A DNA stretch of 55,785 nucleotides. It comes from Phycisphaerae bacterium (GTDB lineage Bacteria; Planctomycetota; Phycisphaerae; UBA1845; PWPN01). Both the position numbers and the translations under genes were made by a program. Positions 16,490-25,831 of this stretch are shown piece by piece. Within the stretch, counting starts at the first letter, position 1. Each line of letters begins with the position of its first letter. The stretch is taken from positions 1 through 55,785 of the forward strand of contig DAOOIV010000021.1 of assembly GCA_035384605.1 (NCBI GenBank), in the 5' to 3' direction. The notes beneath the pieces are model-generated. The model was not told the DNA's origin and searched no databases. It saw nothing but the letters and a program-made list of their open reading frames with translations.

Positions 16490-16918
16490 GTGATTCAGAT
16501 CAGCAGTGGTGTTGGCATCAGCGAATGTGAACTGAGATTCTCCTTTGACCGGAGTCCCGGCCCAGGCGGGCAGAACGTCAACAAGGTCAACACCCGGGTG
16601 ACGCTTGAGTTCGATGTCGACCGGAGCATGTCATTGACCGTTGCGCAGCGAACCCAGATCCGTCGCGCCTTGGCGAGCCGGATCGGGCAGGATGGCATTC
16701 TCCGCGTGGTTTCCAGCAAAGAGCGGACACAACTCGGCAACCGCCGGGCCGCCGTCAACCGCTTCATCGAGCTGCTCGGTGCTGCTTTCCACGCCCCCAA
16801 GCCCCGGCGCAAGACCTCGCCTCCGGCCTCGGCCAACCGCCAGCGCCTGGAGGTAAAAGCCAAACGCAGCCAACTCAAACGCTCGCGCTCGGCCGAGATA
16901 GCGGTCGGAGAAGAATGA
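16490..16918 (+). CDS. arfB: ArfB-like peptidyl-tRNA hydrolase (ribosome rescue factor)
   Basis: Encodes 142 residues from the GTG at 16490, preceded by GGAAAGGG. This start gives the usual N-terminus (V/M-I-Q-I-S) and length (E. coli ArfB is 140). The catalytic SPGPGGQNVNKV loop near residue 20 holds the GGQ motif that hydrolyses peptidyl-tRNA. The C-terminal tail is very basic (RRKTSPP...KAKRSQLKRSRS), as needed to enter the empty mRNA channel of a stalled ribosome. Residues corresponding to the codon-recognition domains of RF1/RF2 are absent. It acts on non-stop ribosomes without a stop codon. The longer frame to 16316 crosses the promoter and is rejected. Confidence 0.85.
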   Translation: MIQISSGVGISECELRFSFDRSPGPGGQNVNKVNTRVTLEFDVDRSMSLTVAQRTQIRRALASRIGQDGILRVVSSKERTQLGNRRAAVNRFIELLGAAFHAPKPRRKTSPPASANRQRLEVKAKRSQLKRSRSAEIAVGEE

Positions 16919-17038
16919 CCGCGCGTGCCCGTCGGCGCTTGCTCGGGTGCAACTCCGGATTATCCAAGGGATGAACGAGCACGTCTTCTCAGAGCGGTCC
17001 TGCCGGGTGTCGAAACGCGGTACGGCAGAGAGGTGACC

Positions 17039-18007
17039 TCACTCGTCCGCCACACAAGTGTCGTAAAACTCAACGAAGTTGTTGCGGCCGTTGCCGCTCA
17101 GCATCTTGATCGCCGACCTTGGATGCTGGTTGAGTTGCCCGGTGATGATGTATGGCACCATGGGGCCCCACTCCACCGCCTTGCGCATCGGCTCGACATG
17201 GTCCTGCAGCAGCTTGAGTATCGGTCTGAGCCGGAATTTCGGGTTCCGAAGGAAACCGATCAGCAGTTCCATCGGGCAGTTGCCCGCCCCTCGACCGAGA
17301 CCGCCCATCGTCGCGTCGATCCGGTTCGCCCCATGGATGATCGCCTCTATGGTGTTGGCGAACGCCAACTGCTGGTTGTTGTGGGCGTGAATGCCGACTT
17401 CCTTGCCGGTTCCATTCAGGTAAGACTTATACTTCTTAACCAAAATCTCAATTTGCTCGGCATAAAGGCTGCCAAAACTGTCAACAACCACGATTGTGGA
17501 AGCCGGTGACGCGGCCAGCACCTCGAGTGCCTGGTCCAGATCGGGTTCCTGCACCGTCGACACGGCCATCAGGTTACAGGTAACCTCATAGCCCTTGTCG
17601 TATGCGTCATTGATCATGGCCACGGCCGTGGGAATCTGGTGGACGTACGTAGCGACGCGCACCACGTCGATCACGCTTTCGTCCTTTGGGAGGATGTCCT
17701 CCTTGTAGTCGCACTTGTCCGCATCGGCCATGACGGCCAGTTTCACGTCGGTCTCGTTATCGCCGACTACTCGGCGCAAATCGTCCTCGTCACAGAACTT
17801 CCAATCGCCGAACTTGTCACGGGCAAAGAGCTTCTTCGACGCCTTGTAGCCGATTTCCATGTAGTCGATACCCGCTTCAACGCAGGTCTGGTAAACGGCT
17901 TTGACGAACTTTTCATCCCACTGATGGTCGTTGATGAGGCCCCCGTCACGAATGGTGCAGTCAAGGACCTTCAGTTCCGGCCGGTAAGTGATCCATGGTG
18001 CTTTCAC
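17039..18007 (-). CDS. DRE-TIM-family aldolase (HMGL-like domain)
   Basis: Encodes 322 residues. LKVLDCTIRDGGLIND at the N-terminus carries the D-x-x-x-R-D-G signature of the DRE-TIM metallolyases. The strand VGIHAHNNQQLAFAN has the metal-binding His-x-His, and MGGLGRGAGNCPMELL follows. This is the layout of 4-hydroxy-2-oxovalerate aldolases and HMG-CoA lyase relatives. It is shorter than isopropylmalate synthase and lacks the regulatory domain. Proteins of this kind (aldolase-catalytic-domain proteins) also occur in surface-sugar clusters, as here. The exact substrate is unknown. The gene stands alone, reading away from the tRNA-Ala. Confidence 0.75.
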   Translation of the reverse strand: MKAPWITYRPELKVLDCTIRDGGLINDHQWDEKFVKAVYQTCVEAGIDYMEIGYKASKKLFARDKFGDWKFCDEDDLRRVVGDNETDVKLAVMADADKCDYKEDILPKDESVIDVVRVATYVHQIPTAVAMINDAYDKGYEVTCNLMAVSTVQEPDLDQALEVLAASPASTIVVVDSFGSLYAEQIEILVKKYKSYLNGTGKEVGIHAHNNQQLAFANTIEAIIHGANRIDATMGGLGRGAGNCPMELLIGFLRNPKFRLRPILKLLQDHVEPMRKAVEWGPMVPYIITGQLNQHPRSAIKMLSGNGRNNFVEFYDTCVADE

Positions 18008-18178
18008 AGCTAAGGCTCCTTAAGAAACTCACAGCTCTTTATCTTGTGAGTTTCCCTGGCGACAGTCAAACCGCCTGGCATGTCTTCGCCATAGGTCGGC
18101 AGACCAGCCGCGATTCTTGCCATTCCGGCCGCGCTATTGTCATTCAGATGCCCGGCCGATAAACTCAAGGGTCCAGAT

Positions 18179-18251
<73 letters not shown>

Positions 18252-18648
18252 GTAAACGTAAGTCTTTTTGCCCAAGGGAATAACGAACAATCGCCGGCGC
18301 TGTCGCACGGACCGCGGCTCGGCTCCGGCAGTCTCGAGATCTTTTCGGTCGGCGAGCGTCGCCAAGTCGGCCGGTGATACGGGCGGTTTTCGCGCGCCAC
18401 CTATTGCGCCCCCCAATACCTGTTCTTTGTGTGCAGGGTTGCCGTCGATCAGCGACGGCGTGTGTCCCGACGTCCGCCGCCGGTCTTGTCGCCTCTCCGG
18501 GCCGTTTGATGGCGTCTGAGGAGAAAGGCGCATGATGCGGCATAGAAATCTATAAAGACTTCTTTAGAACATAATTTCTTCCGGTTCCGCCGCCCGACGT
18601 TCTTGACGGCAGGAAATCAGAAGGTGAGGGTCGTTAGCTTCTCGCCAT
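18252..18648. other. intergenic region between two tRNAs
   Basis: 397 bp with no convincing gene. Open frames here are antisense extensions through the tRNA. No terminator with a clear T run was seen. Confidence 0.4.
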
Positions 18649-18722
18649 TGGGCGATACTGGACTCGAACCAGTGACCTCGTCCTTGTAAGGGACGCGCTC
18701 TAGCCAATTGAGCTAATCGCCC
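18649..18722 (-). tRNA. tRNA-Val(UAC)
   Basis: A 74-nt cloverleaf on the minus strand. Acceptor GGGCGAT/ATCGCCC is perfect, D stem GCTC/GAGC, anticodon stem CGTCC/GGACG with loop CTTACAA (anticodon TAC), T arm ACTGG/CCAGT with loop TTCGAGT. Discriminator A, CCA not encoded. It lies convergent with tRNA-Ala. Confidence 0.95.
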
Positions 18723-18771
18723 GCAGATGGACATTGTTCTGTTTCGGGCCGGGCCAGTCAATAGGGGGCTG

Positions 18772-19551
18772 TCAACCCGTTACCGGTCGTTTGCGGGCGA
18801 CACAGAACAGGTTGGCCGATTCGTATCGCAGGTGATCGCCCCGCTGGAGCTTCTGAAACATGCGGTTCACGGGACCGACCGGACGCGTGAGATGATGGAA
18901 TGGTGCCAGAAGTCGCATGAAAAAACCGCTGCCGTCAAACAGGCTCACCTCGAAGCCGGCACCGGACAGCAACCCGGCCAGGTCCTCGCGAGAAAAGTGC
19001 TCATGCCATCGTTTTTCGGCCGAGATGTCGCCTATCAGTCCGTCCGGGTTGGCCGCGTAACGATGTTCATAATCTTCCTGAGAATGTCGCAGACGGTAGA
19101 ACCATCGGTGCAGCCGCGGAAAACGAAACTTGAGATTGCCCAGGTCCAAACAGGAAAAGACATGGAGGCCCGGCACCGTGACGATCAGTACTCCGTCATC
19201 CTTGAGCACGCGATGGAGCTCCGCAAGCAGGCCTTTCTGATTCACCACGTGCTCAAGCACGTCGAGAAGGCTGATGGAATCGATCTCCCGGTCTGCGAAC
19301 GGCAATGGGAGCGGTTCCCTGCGGTGGATGAGTTCCAATCCGGGCCGCTCGCGGCGTCCGGCCTCGATCGCTTCCCGCGAGGCGTCAATCCCGATCAGCC
19401 GCTGAAAGCCCTTGTCCCTGAGCGTTTCCAGAAAACGCCCGCTCCCGCAGCCGAAATCCAGGTGGCACCGCCTGCCGGATGGCACGTGCTCCCATGCAAA
19501 GCCGTGACGGCCGGGACCGAACGGATTGTCCGGGCGAAGCACGGTTCTCAT
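18772..19551 (-). CDS. class I SAM-dependent methyltransferase
   Basis: Encodes 259 residues from the ATG at 19551 (MRTVLRPDNPFG). Motif I HLDFGCGSGRFLETL is close to the N-terminus, followed by the acidic strand end IGIDASREA, the SLLDVLEHV post-motif and LHRVLKDDGVLIVTVPG. This is the standard Rossmann-like fold for small molecules or lipids (Methyltransf_11 type). The C-terminal half has an aromatic-rich cap (FYRLRHSQEDYEHRY) and a hydrophobic segment. Similar genes act on sugars, quinones or lipids in surface clusters, but the substrate is unknown. It ends 49 bp before the tRNA-Val. Confidence 0.8.
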   Translation of the reverse strand: MRTVLRPDNPFGPGRHGFAWEHVPSGRRCHLDFGCGSGRFLETLRDKGFQRLIGIDASREAIEAGRRERPGLELIHRREPLPLPFADREIDSISLLDVLEHVVNQKGLLAELHRVLKDDGVLIVTVPGLHVFSCLDLGNLKFRFPRLHRWFYRLRHSQEDYEHRYAANPDGLIGDISAEKRWHEHFSREDLAGLLSGAGFEVSLFDGSGFFMRLLAPFHHLTRPVGPVNRMFQKLQRGDHLRYESANLFCVARKRPVTG

Positions 19552-19672
19552 CGGCGGTCCTGTCGGTTCGATGGCGGCACGCGATGCCACGCGCCCGCAA
19601 CCCAATACGTCAGGGCGGTCCGGCCTCCGGATGGCAGGCCGGTTTCCAGTTGGCCCGTCCTGTTTAGAATGC

Positions 19673-20926
19673 TTACTTTTTCTTCCGAGCGGCGCGGGCT
19701 CTGCTGGCGCGGGCCGCTTGACGCCGGACGATGCCGTTGACTTTCATCGGCAGGCCGAACAGGCGAATGAAGCCGATGGCGTCGGTCGAGTCATACTCGG
19801 CGCCCATGGTGAAGCTGGCCAGCGCCGGGATGAACAGCGAACGGGGGCTCTTGGTTCCAACCGCACGGCAGTTGCCCTTGTAGAGCTTGATCCGGGCGGT
19901 GCCGGTCAGCGGCTTGTTGACCTGCGTGAAGAAAGCGTCGAGGGCGTGTCTCAGCGGACTGTACCACTGACCGTAGTAGACCAGTTCAGCATACCGGTGC
20001 GACACGATCTCCTTGTAATGCAGCGTCTCGCGGTCCAGGCAGATGCCTTCCAAAGCCCTGCGGGCCTCATACAGAATCGTTCCGCCGGGAGTCTCATACA
20101 CGCCCCGCGATTTCATGCCGACCAGCCGGTTTTCCACCAGGTCGACCTGGCCGACGCCGTGCTTGCCGCCCAGCTCGTTGAGTCTGGTGAGGATCGAGAT
20201 CCCGTCCATCCGCTTACCGTTCAAACCCACCGGCGTGCCCTGCTCGAAATTGACTTCGACATAAGCCGGCGTGTTCGGGGCCTTTTCGATCGGCACGCTC
20301 AGGACCAGCATGCGATCCTGCGGCTCGGCCCAAGTGCCCTCCAGCTCGGCTCCCTCGTGCGAGATGTGCCAGAAATTGCGATCGCGAGAGTAGATCTTCT
20401 TCTTGGATTGCTCGATGGGAATGCCGCGGGCCTCGGCATAGGCGACGGCCGCCTCACGGCTGCGCAGCTCGAAACGCGGGTCCTTCCAGGGGGCGATCAC
20501 CTTGAGCGACGGGTCAAGCGCCATGTAGGTCAGCTCGAAACGCACCTGGTCATTCCCCTTGCCGGTTGCCCCGTGAGCCACGGCGTCGGCACCATACTCG
20601 TGGGCCACCTTGACCTGCTCCTTGGCGATCAGCGGCCGTGCGATGGAGGTGCCCAGCAGATACTTGCCCTCGTAGACTGCTCCACTCCTTAGCATCGGCC
20701 AAAGGAAGTCCTTGACGAACTCCTCGCGCAGATCGCGCTCGACATACTCGCTGGCTCCGCTGTCGAGGGCCTTCTTGCGGAGGTTCTTAAGCTCGTCGCC
20801 CTGGCCCAGCTCGGCCGCAAAGGCGATGACCTCGCAGTTGTACGTTTCCTTGATCCACGGCAGAATCACGCTGGTGTCCAGCCCGCCGGAATAGGCAAGC
20901 ACGACTTTCTTGACTTGGAGTGCCAT
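19673..20926 (-). CDS. argG: argininosuccinate synthase
   Basis: Encodes 417 residues, the usual length. It joins citrulline and aspartate using ATP in arginine synthesis. The PP-loop AYSGGLDTSV (residues 11-20) binds ATP. Further signatures are HGATGKGNDQVRFELT, ARGIPIEQSKKKIYSRDRNFWHIS-type segment, and EGTPVGLNG-like citrulline-binding region. The C-terminus is a basic Ala/Arg/Lys tail (AARASRARAARKKK). No argH or argF is adjacent. No ARG-box-like palindrome was found in the 165 bp upstream. Confidence 0.95.
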   Translation of the reverse strand: MALQVKKVVLAYSGGLDTSVILPWIKETYNCEVIAFAAELGQGDELKNLRKKALDSGASEYVERDLREEFVKDFLWPMLRSGAVYEGKYLLGTSIARPLIAKEQVKVAHEYGADAVAHGATGKGNDQVRFELTYMALDPSLKVIAPWKDPRFELRSREAAVAYAEARGIPIEQSKKKIYSRDRNFWHISHEGAELEGTWAEPQDRMLVLSVPIEKAPNTPAYVEVNFEQGTPVGLNGKRMDGISILTRLNELGGKHGVGQVDLVENRLVGMKSRGVYETPGGTILYEARRALEGICLDRETLHYKEIVSHRYAELVYYGQWYSPLRHALDAFFTQVNKPLTGTARIKLYKGNCRAVGTKSPRSLFIPALASFTMGAEYDSTDAIGFIRLFGLPMKVNGIVRRQAARASRARAARKKK

Positions 20927-21091
20927 TTTCTGTTCCTCAATTCGCAGGTTCTGCGCCCACAGACAGTCATCTCCCGGCTTTCATGGATCAACAAGATGGT
21001 CCACAACAACGGACCGGACCGGCCATGCCAGGAAAGAACAAGATTATCCGCGATCTGCGGGGCGGTGTCCAGATGAGAGCGGGTGATGAGG

Positions 21092-21532
21092 TTATCTGAG
21101 CCTCGCAGGTGGTGGGGGCTCATCGAGCCACTCCAGCCGTAGGTGGACGGAACGCTCCGGGGCGGTATCCACGAAACGCACGTGAACAACGAGCGGATCC
21201 GAGCCGATAGTCAACTCGATTCGTCCCTCTTTCGGGTGCTGGTAGATGACCGGGTCGAGTGCGGCCATGACTTTGAGCCTGTTCACCATCGATTCAAAGG
21301 TTGGTATCGGCGCGTTCGGATCGAGTTTCGATCGTGGTAAGGGCATCGATCTGCTCAAAGTGAGTTCGTCGATACTGCCCTTCGCCATCTCCAACAACAG
21401 GAGGTTGACGTACTTCTTGGTGGGGCTTGACTCTGCGAGCTCCTTCAGTTCCGCAAGGTCAATCGACGCTCCGGAGGCCTGCAGCAACTTGATGCGGCGC
21501 CGGAACCGTCTCCACCAGCCGAAAGGCCACAT
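21092..21532 (-). CDS. GspE/PilB pre-ATPase-like small protein
   Basis: Encodes 146 residues. The segment from about residue 84 (NRLKVMAALDP...KEGRIELTIG...VHVRFVDTAPERSVHLRLEW) resembles the domain just before the ATPase core of type II secretion and type IV pilus motors, which reads R-[IL]-K-V-M-A-x-L-D and then Q-D-G-R-I. Here the protein ends before any Walker A motif, so it cannot hydrolyse ATP. The N-terminus is basic and aromatic, then has a helical region with two Ser/Pro turns. It may be a free regulatory or adaptor version, or the remnant of a motor gene. The relation is by eye only. Confidence 0.45.
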   Translation of the reverse strand: MWPFGWWRRFRRRIKLLQASGASIDLAELKELAESSPTKKYVNLLLLEMAKGSIDELTLSRSMPLPRSKLDPNAPIPTFESMVNRLKVMAALDPVIYQHPKEGRIELTIGSDPLVVHVRFVDTAPERSVHLRLEWLDEPPPPARLR

Positions 21533-21579
21533 GGCCCAAACCTCCCGCTATTGAATTGTTCTCCGCAAGATGCCTCCGG

Positions 21580-22350
21580 TCAAGCTTGGATCGGCTTTCT
21601 GCCCCCGATCACGCACCACAGGTGGTACTTGACGAAGATGTCAACTCCCGCGAAACCGGTGTCCTTCAGCCACCGCATCTGATCGATGAAAGGCTCGTGC
21701 AGGTCATCACCTTTGGTTTTCGGCTGGTCGATGCGTTCGATGTTGCGCCGCTTCCAGCCGTCGAAATGCCCGCACCATCGCCGAGCATTCTCGACCAATG
21801 CAGGTGGGATGTGATCGGCCCGGCCTTGGACGTGGCGCACCCAGAAATCGAGGCTGGACCGATAGGCGTTTTCGTCGAGTGTCTTCATTTCGTCGCCGTT
21901 GATAAACCAGCCCCCCTCGGCCAACAGTCCAAAGCAGCGAGCATAAAGGGCTTTCTTTTCGTGCCGCTCCAGATGATGGATGGCGGACATGGAGAATACG
22001 CAATTCACGGGATGGTCGATCTGCCGCGTCCAGTCACCTTCCATAGGCGAGAGAATGTAGTTGATCTGCTCGCCGAATCTTGCCAGACGCCGCCTCGCGA
22101 CGGCGAGGAAACTCTCGGATGAATCCACCCAGTAGCAGGTGGCCTGCGGGCAGACCGCCAGCACCCTCTCCAGAAATCGGCCGCCGCCGGCACCCAGGTC
22201 GACAATTCGCGGCCTTGGCATTGCGGCCAAGTCGGCTAATCGAATCATCTCCTGCTGTATGAAATCGTACATCGGCACCAGGAAGGGGGCTACCTGGTCA
22301 TAGTCCTCGGCCATATGGGCAAAACGCTGCTTGTCATCGGTCTCCATCAT
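21580..22350 (-). CDS. class I SAM-dependent methyltransferase
   Basis: Encodes 256 residues. The N-terminal helix (HMAEDYDQVAPFLVPMYDF) leads into motif I RIVDLGAGGGRFLERVL, then CYWVDSSESFL (acidic strand end) and VFSMSAIHHLERHEKKALY. This is the Methyltransf_12/25 pattern used on small molecules. The sequence QTKGDDLHEPFIDQMRWLKDTGFAGVDIF-like end corresponds to the last strands. It resembles trans-aconitate or ubiquinone-type methyltransferases but no substrate can be assigned. It lies 42 bp after the aroDE start region on the same strand and could be cotranscribed downstream of aroDE. Confidence 0.8.
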   Translation of the reverse strand: MMETDDKQRFAHMAEDYDQVAPFLVPMYDFIQQEMIRLADLAAMPRPRIVDLGAGGGRFLERVLAVCPQATCYWVDSSESFLAVARRRLARFGEQINYILSPMEGDWTRQIDHPVNCVFSMSAIHHLERHEKKALYARCFGLLAEGGWFINGDEMKTLDENAYRSSLDFWVRHVQGRADHIPPALVENARRWCGHFDGWKRRNIERIDQPKTKGDDLHEPFIDQMRWLKDTGFAGVDIFVKYHLWCVIGGRKPIQA

Positions 22351-22392
22351 CTTGTCTCCGGTATACGAGTGATTGCGGCGTCGGGATTCGGC

Positions 22393-23964
22393 TCAGCGCC
22401 CGAGACGCCGCAGCAGAACGTCGCGCAGAATGTCGACGGGCGCCGGCCGGCCGATCCAGCGCTCGAACTGGGCGGCAGCTTGGTTGACGAACATCGATAC
22501 CCCGTCGACGGTTCGACAACCTCGCAGGCGGGCTTCTCTCAACAGGCGGGTTTCGATCGGATTATAGATGGTATCGAAGACGACCGGCTTTCCGAGTAAG
22601 GCGTCGGCGGGCAGGGGGGTGTCATCCACATTCGGCCACATGCCGATACTCGTCCCGTTGATGATGATATCGGCCTCATGATCGGCCGCTTGGTTCAACG
22701 GCCGTGCCTCGGCCCCGAACTCGGCGGCCAGCGTCCTGGCCCGCTCGAAGGTGCGATTGTAAATCGTTACCCGGCAGCCGCAGTCGCGCAAACCGGCCAC
22801 GATGGCCCGGCTGACACCACCGGCCCCGAGAACGGCAACCGAGAGTCGACCCAACTCCTCGCGCGTACAGCAGATGCCTGCACACAGGGCGTCCATCGCG
22901 CCACGATAATCGGTATTGCAGGCACCGAGCGACGGTTCACCGGTCTGGACGTGCAGCGTGTTGGCCGCGCCGATTCGCTTGGCCAGCGGTTCGACGGTCC
23001 CGCCGTGCTCGGCCACGTACCGCAGCAGGTTCTCCTTGTGAGGAATCGTCACACTGCACCCGCTCAGATTCAGCCATGGCCGCGACAGGCACCCGTCAAT
23101 GAAGGCGGCGAAGTCTTCATACGGCGGCTCAATACGTAGCGGCAGGTAGACCGCGTCACAGCCCGCCGCGGTGAAAGCAGCATTGAAGATCGCCGGACTC
23201 ATCGAGTGCCCCACCGGACAGCCGATCACGCCGTAGACCGCCGTCGCCGGACCGATCGAGTTCCACCGGTACAGGCCGAGCATGTCCGCCGCCGTAACCT
23301 GGCCGGGTGCCGATTCCTTGCCCGCCTCCAGCGAGGCAAAGGTCAGCATCGCGCCGAGCTTGCGGGCCAGAACACGCGTTGGGATGCCGGCTTCGCCCAT
23401 GGCCAGCGCGATCGTCGGTCGTTTGCCGGCCGACTCACGCAGCGCATCCAGCACACGCAGTGAGTCAACGATACTCTCAGCCTTTGTAGCTAGCTTGACC
23501 ACGTCGCACGGCTCGCGAGCCATGTCTTCCAGGATGTTCAACAGGTCCGGCGGAGTCTTCTCGAAATCGTGGCGCGAGAGAATCAGCTTCAACGGCCGGG
23601 ACGGGTCTCGCCCCAGCCGAAGCGCGTCGACCCGGTCCCGCAACAGGGCCGACCGTCGCCACGCGGCCAACTCAACATCGATGTAGTCACCGCCGACCAG
23701 GGCCGCCGCTTCGAACAGCCTGACACGTTGCTCCTCGCTGCCGGTGAAGTTGCCGCCTTCCTCGGCCAGACGGCATGTCATGAGCACATCCACCGAGAAA
23801 TGCCCCGCCCGGTCCATCAGTGCCCGCACCGCATCGAGGCTGGGTTCCCGCAGGTGATCCAGACGCAGCTCAACCATGTCCGCGCCGAGGCGCGTTGCCT
23901 GCGCGATCTGCTCCGCCATGGCCTGGCAATTGTCGGCGGTCAGTGGGACACAGAGAGAGGTCAT
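22393..23964 (-). CDS. aroDE: bifunctional 3-dehydroquinate dehydratase / shikimate dehydrogenase
   Basis: Encodes 523 residues. Residues 1-220 are a type I dehydroquinase: VELRLDHLREP, LILSRHDFEKTP with the general-base His, and CDVVKLATKAES with the Schiff-base Lys. Residues 235-523 are shikimate dehydrogenase: VIGCPVGHSMSPAIFN at the substrate site, SGCSVTIPHKENLL with the catalytic Lys, NTDYRGAM with the Asp, and the NADP-binding VLGAGGVSRAI. The fusion therefore carries out steps 3 and 4 of the shikimate pathway, the same order as in plants and some planctomycetes and chlamydiae. All catalytic residues are present. Upstream is a 90-bp inverted-repeat element. Confidence 0.93.
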   Translation of the reverse strand: MTSLCVPLTADNCQAMAEQIAQATRLGADMVELRLDHLREPSLDAVRALMDRAGHFSVDVLMTCRLAEEGGNFTGSEEQRVRLFEAAALVGGDYIDVELAAWRRSALLRDRVDALRLGRDPSRPLKLILSRHDFEKTPPDLLNILEDMAREPCDVVKLATKAESIVDSLRVLDALRESAGKRPTIALAMGEAGIPTRVLARKLGAMLTFASLEAGKESAPGQVTAADMLGLYRWNSIGPATAVYGVIGCPVGHSMSPAIFNAAFTAAGCDAVYLPLRIEPPYEDFAAFIDGCLSRPWLNLSGCSVTIPHKENLLRYVAEHGGTVEPLAKRIGAANTLHVQTGEPSLGACNTDYRGAMDALCAGICCTREELGRLSVAVLGAGGVSRAIVAGLRDCGCRVTIYNRTFERARTLAAEFGAEARPLNQAADHEADIIINGTSIGMWPNVDDTPLPADALLGKPVVFDTIYNPIETRLLREARLRGCRTVDGVSMFVNQAAAQFERWIGRPAPVDILRDVLLRRLGR

Positions 23965-23967
23965 GGT

Positions 23968-24060
23968 AATCAGTCATCGGTGATCAGTTGTCAGTTCTCA
24001 GTCAGATCTCCCGGATCATCTTTTCAACTGAAGACTGATCACTGACCACTGACGACTTCC
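23968..24060. repeat. intergenic inverted repeat
   Basis: Between aroDE and leuA, a left part rich in CAGTTGTCAGTTCTCAGT faces a right part ACTGAAGACTGATCACTGAC. The halves are complementary over much of their length, with a spacer of about 30 bp. They look like a short repeated element typical of planctomycete intergenic DNA. No T run follows. Confidence 0.6.
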
Positions 24061-24065
24061 TCCGC

Positions 24066-25643
24066 TCATTTCTCGGGTGAGGCGCCGCTTTTTCTGCGAC
24101 CCGCGACCGCCCGATTGATCGCATTCACAAAGGCCAGAACGCTCGCCTCGATGATATCCGTCGACCGCCCACGGCCGCGATAAGTCTTGCCGTTGCACAC
24201 CAACTCCAGATTGGCCTCGCCCTGAGCCTCCTTGCCGCCGGTCACGGCTCGCAAGTCGAACTCCTGGAGTTTGGCCTCGACGCCGGTCAGGCGCGTGATG
24301 CAGGAGAAAGCGGCATCGATCGGTCCGTCGCCGGTCGCCGCGTCCAGGTATGTCTTGTCGTCGGCCAGGCTCCTCAATTGCACCGTGGCCGTCGGAGTGA
24401 CGCCCGTCCCGCCCATCGTCTGGAGGCTGACCAACTCCCAGGTGCGCATGGCCTCGGCTTCCTCGAACAACTGGCCGACGATCGCTTCGATGTCTTCGTC
24501 GAAGACCTCCTTCTTCCGATCGGCCAGCGTCTTGAACTGCTCAAAGACCATATCGAGCTGCTTGTCGTCCAGTTCGATCCCCAGTTGCAGCAGCCGGTCG
24601 CGGAGGGCGTGCCGGCCCGAGTGCTTGCCCAACACCAGCTTGGACTCGGGAATCCCCACGTCCTGCGGGTTCATGATTTCGTAGGTCTCGCGATGTGCCA
24701 GCACGCCGTGCTGGTGGATGCCGGCCTCATGAGCGAACGCGTTTTGCCCCACGATCGCCTTGTTGCGCTGGACGTGGATGCCGGTGAGCGAGGCGACCAG
24801 ACGCGAGGTCGGATAGATCATCTTCGTATTGATCCGCGTTCGCGCCTTGTACACGTCGGCTCGGGTCTTGATGGCCATAACCACCTCTTCCAGCGAGGCG
24901 TTGCCCGCCCGCTCGCCCAGGCCGTTGATGGTGCACTCTACCTGGCGGGCTCCGGCTTTCACCGCCGCCAACGAATTGGCCACCGCCAGCCCCAGGTCGT
25001 TATGGCAGTGCACGCTGATGACGGCCTTCTTGATGCTCTTCACGTGGGTCATCAGGTACTCGATGATGTTCGTGAAGTGATCGGGCGTGGAGTAGCCGAC
25101 CGTGTCGGGGATGTTCACGGTTGTCGCTCCGGCCTCGATCGTCGCTTCAACCACTTCCGCCAGGAACGGCAACTCGGTACGAGAGGCATCCTCCGGTGAG
25201 AATTCCACGTCTTCGACAAAGCTCTTGGCCAACTTAACCCCCTCGACGCTGAGCTTGATGATCTCGGCCTCGGCCCGCTTGAGCTTGTATTGCCGGTGGA
25301 TGGCCGAGGTGGCGCAGAACACGTGAATCCGCGGTCTGGCCGCTTCCTTCACCGCCTCGGCGGCGCGGACAATGTCTTTTTCCGTACAGCGGGCCAACCC
25401 GGCCACGCTGCAGCCTCTGACAATTCCCGAGACGGCCTGCACCGCCTCGAAGTCATCCGGCGAGGTGATCGGAAAGCCTGCCTCGATGATGTCCACGTTC
25501 AGCCGTTCGAGTGCCCGGGCGATTTCCAGTTTCTGCGCGGTGTTCAGAGACGCTCCGGGGGACTGCTCGCCGTCCCGCAGCGTCGTATCGAAGATACGAA
25601 TCATGGATTGACCGTCGCCCGACTCTTCCTGTGATGTGGACAT
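24066..25643 (-). CDS. leuA: 2-isopropylmalate synthase
   Basis: Encodes 525 residues. It condenses acetyl-CoA with 2-oxoisovalerate, the committed step of leucine synthesis. FDTTLRDGEQSPG at residues 18-30 is the DRE-TIM signature, VISVHCHNDLGLAVAN carries the metal-binding His pair, and NGLGERAGNASLEEV follows. From about residue 395 the LeuA dimer regulatory domain appears (VSLQTMGGTGVTPTATV...), so feedback inhibition by leucine is likely. The start at 25643 has AAGGAG 8 nt upstream. A later ATG at 25604 would cut the N-terminal Ser/Gly-rich 13 residues. Expression is set by the attenuator at 25774-25930. Confidence 0.95.
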   Translation of the reverse strand: MSTSQEESGDGQSMIRIFDTTLRDGEQSPGASLNTAQKLEIARALERLNVDIIEAGFPITSPDDFEAVQAVSGIVRGCSVAGLARCTEKDIVRAAEAVKEAARPRIHVFCATSAIHRQYKLKRAEAEIIKLSVEGVKLAKSFVEDVEFSPEDASRTELPFLAEVVEATIEAGATTVNIPDTVGYSTPDHFTNIIEYLMTHVKSIKKAVISVHCHNDLGLAVANSLAAVKAGARQVECTINGLGERAGNASLEEVVMAIKTRADVYKARTRINTKMIYPTSRLVASLTGIHVQRNKAIVGQNAFAHEAGIHQHGVLAHRETYEIMNPQDVGIPESKLVLGKHSGRHALRDRLLQLGIELDDKQLDMVFEQFKTLADRKKEVFDEDIEAIVGQLFEEAEAMRTWELVSLQTMGGTGVTPTATVQLRSLADDKTYLDAATGDGPIDAAFSCITRLTGVEAKLQEFDLRAVTGGKEAQGEANLELVCNGKTYRGRGRSTDIIEASVLAFVNAINRAVAGRRKSGASPEK

Positions 25644-25773
25644 GACGTTGGCTCCTTGAGGCAGCTTCTCCGCGGTACGGCCGCAGATGCCTCGAATACG
25701 AACACGGGTTCACACGTTAGCCGACAGCCGGTCGGTTGCCAACTGCCGGCATGGCCTTTCTGGCCAAACAAAC

Positions 25774-25803
25774 AAAAAAGCCCTACGCGACGCTGCGTAG
25801 GGC
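25774..25803 (-). terminator. leuA attenuator terminator
   Basis: On the minus strand a 9-bp stem GCCCTACGC (25795-25803) / GCGTAGGGC (25780-25788) is followed by six Ts (25774-25779). It lies between the leader peptide and leuA. An alternative partner GCGCGTAGGG at 25847-25856, inside the leader-peptide gene, can pair with the first arm and prevent the terminator. Confidence 0.88.
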
Positions 25804-25831
25804 TTCGGGTTTCGCTGCTTTTCAGACCGGA

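Noticed and set aside
24066..25643. Long plus-strand ORFs antisense to leuA, gdhA, aroDE and the SPFH genes
   Set aside because: They are shadows of high-GC coding sequence. They show no family motifs, and the opposite strand has complete conserved proteins.
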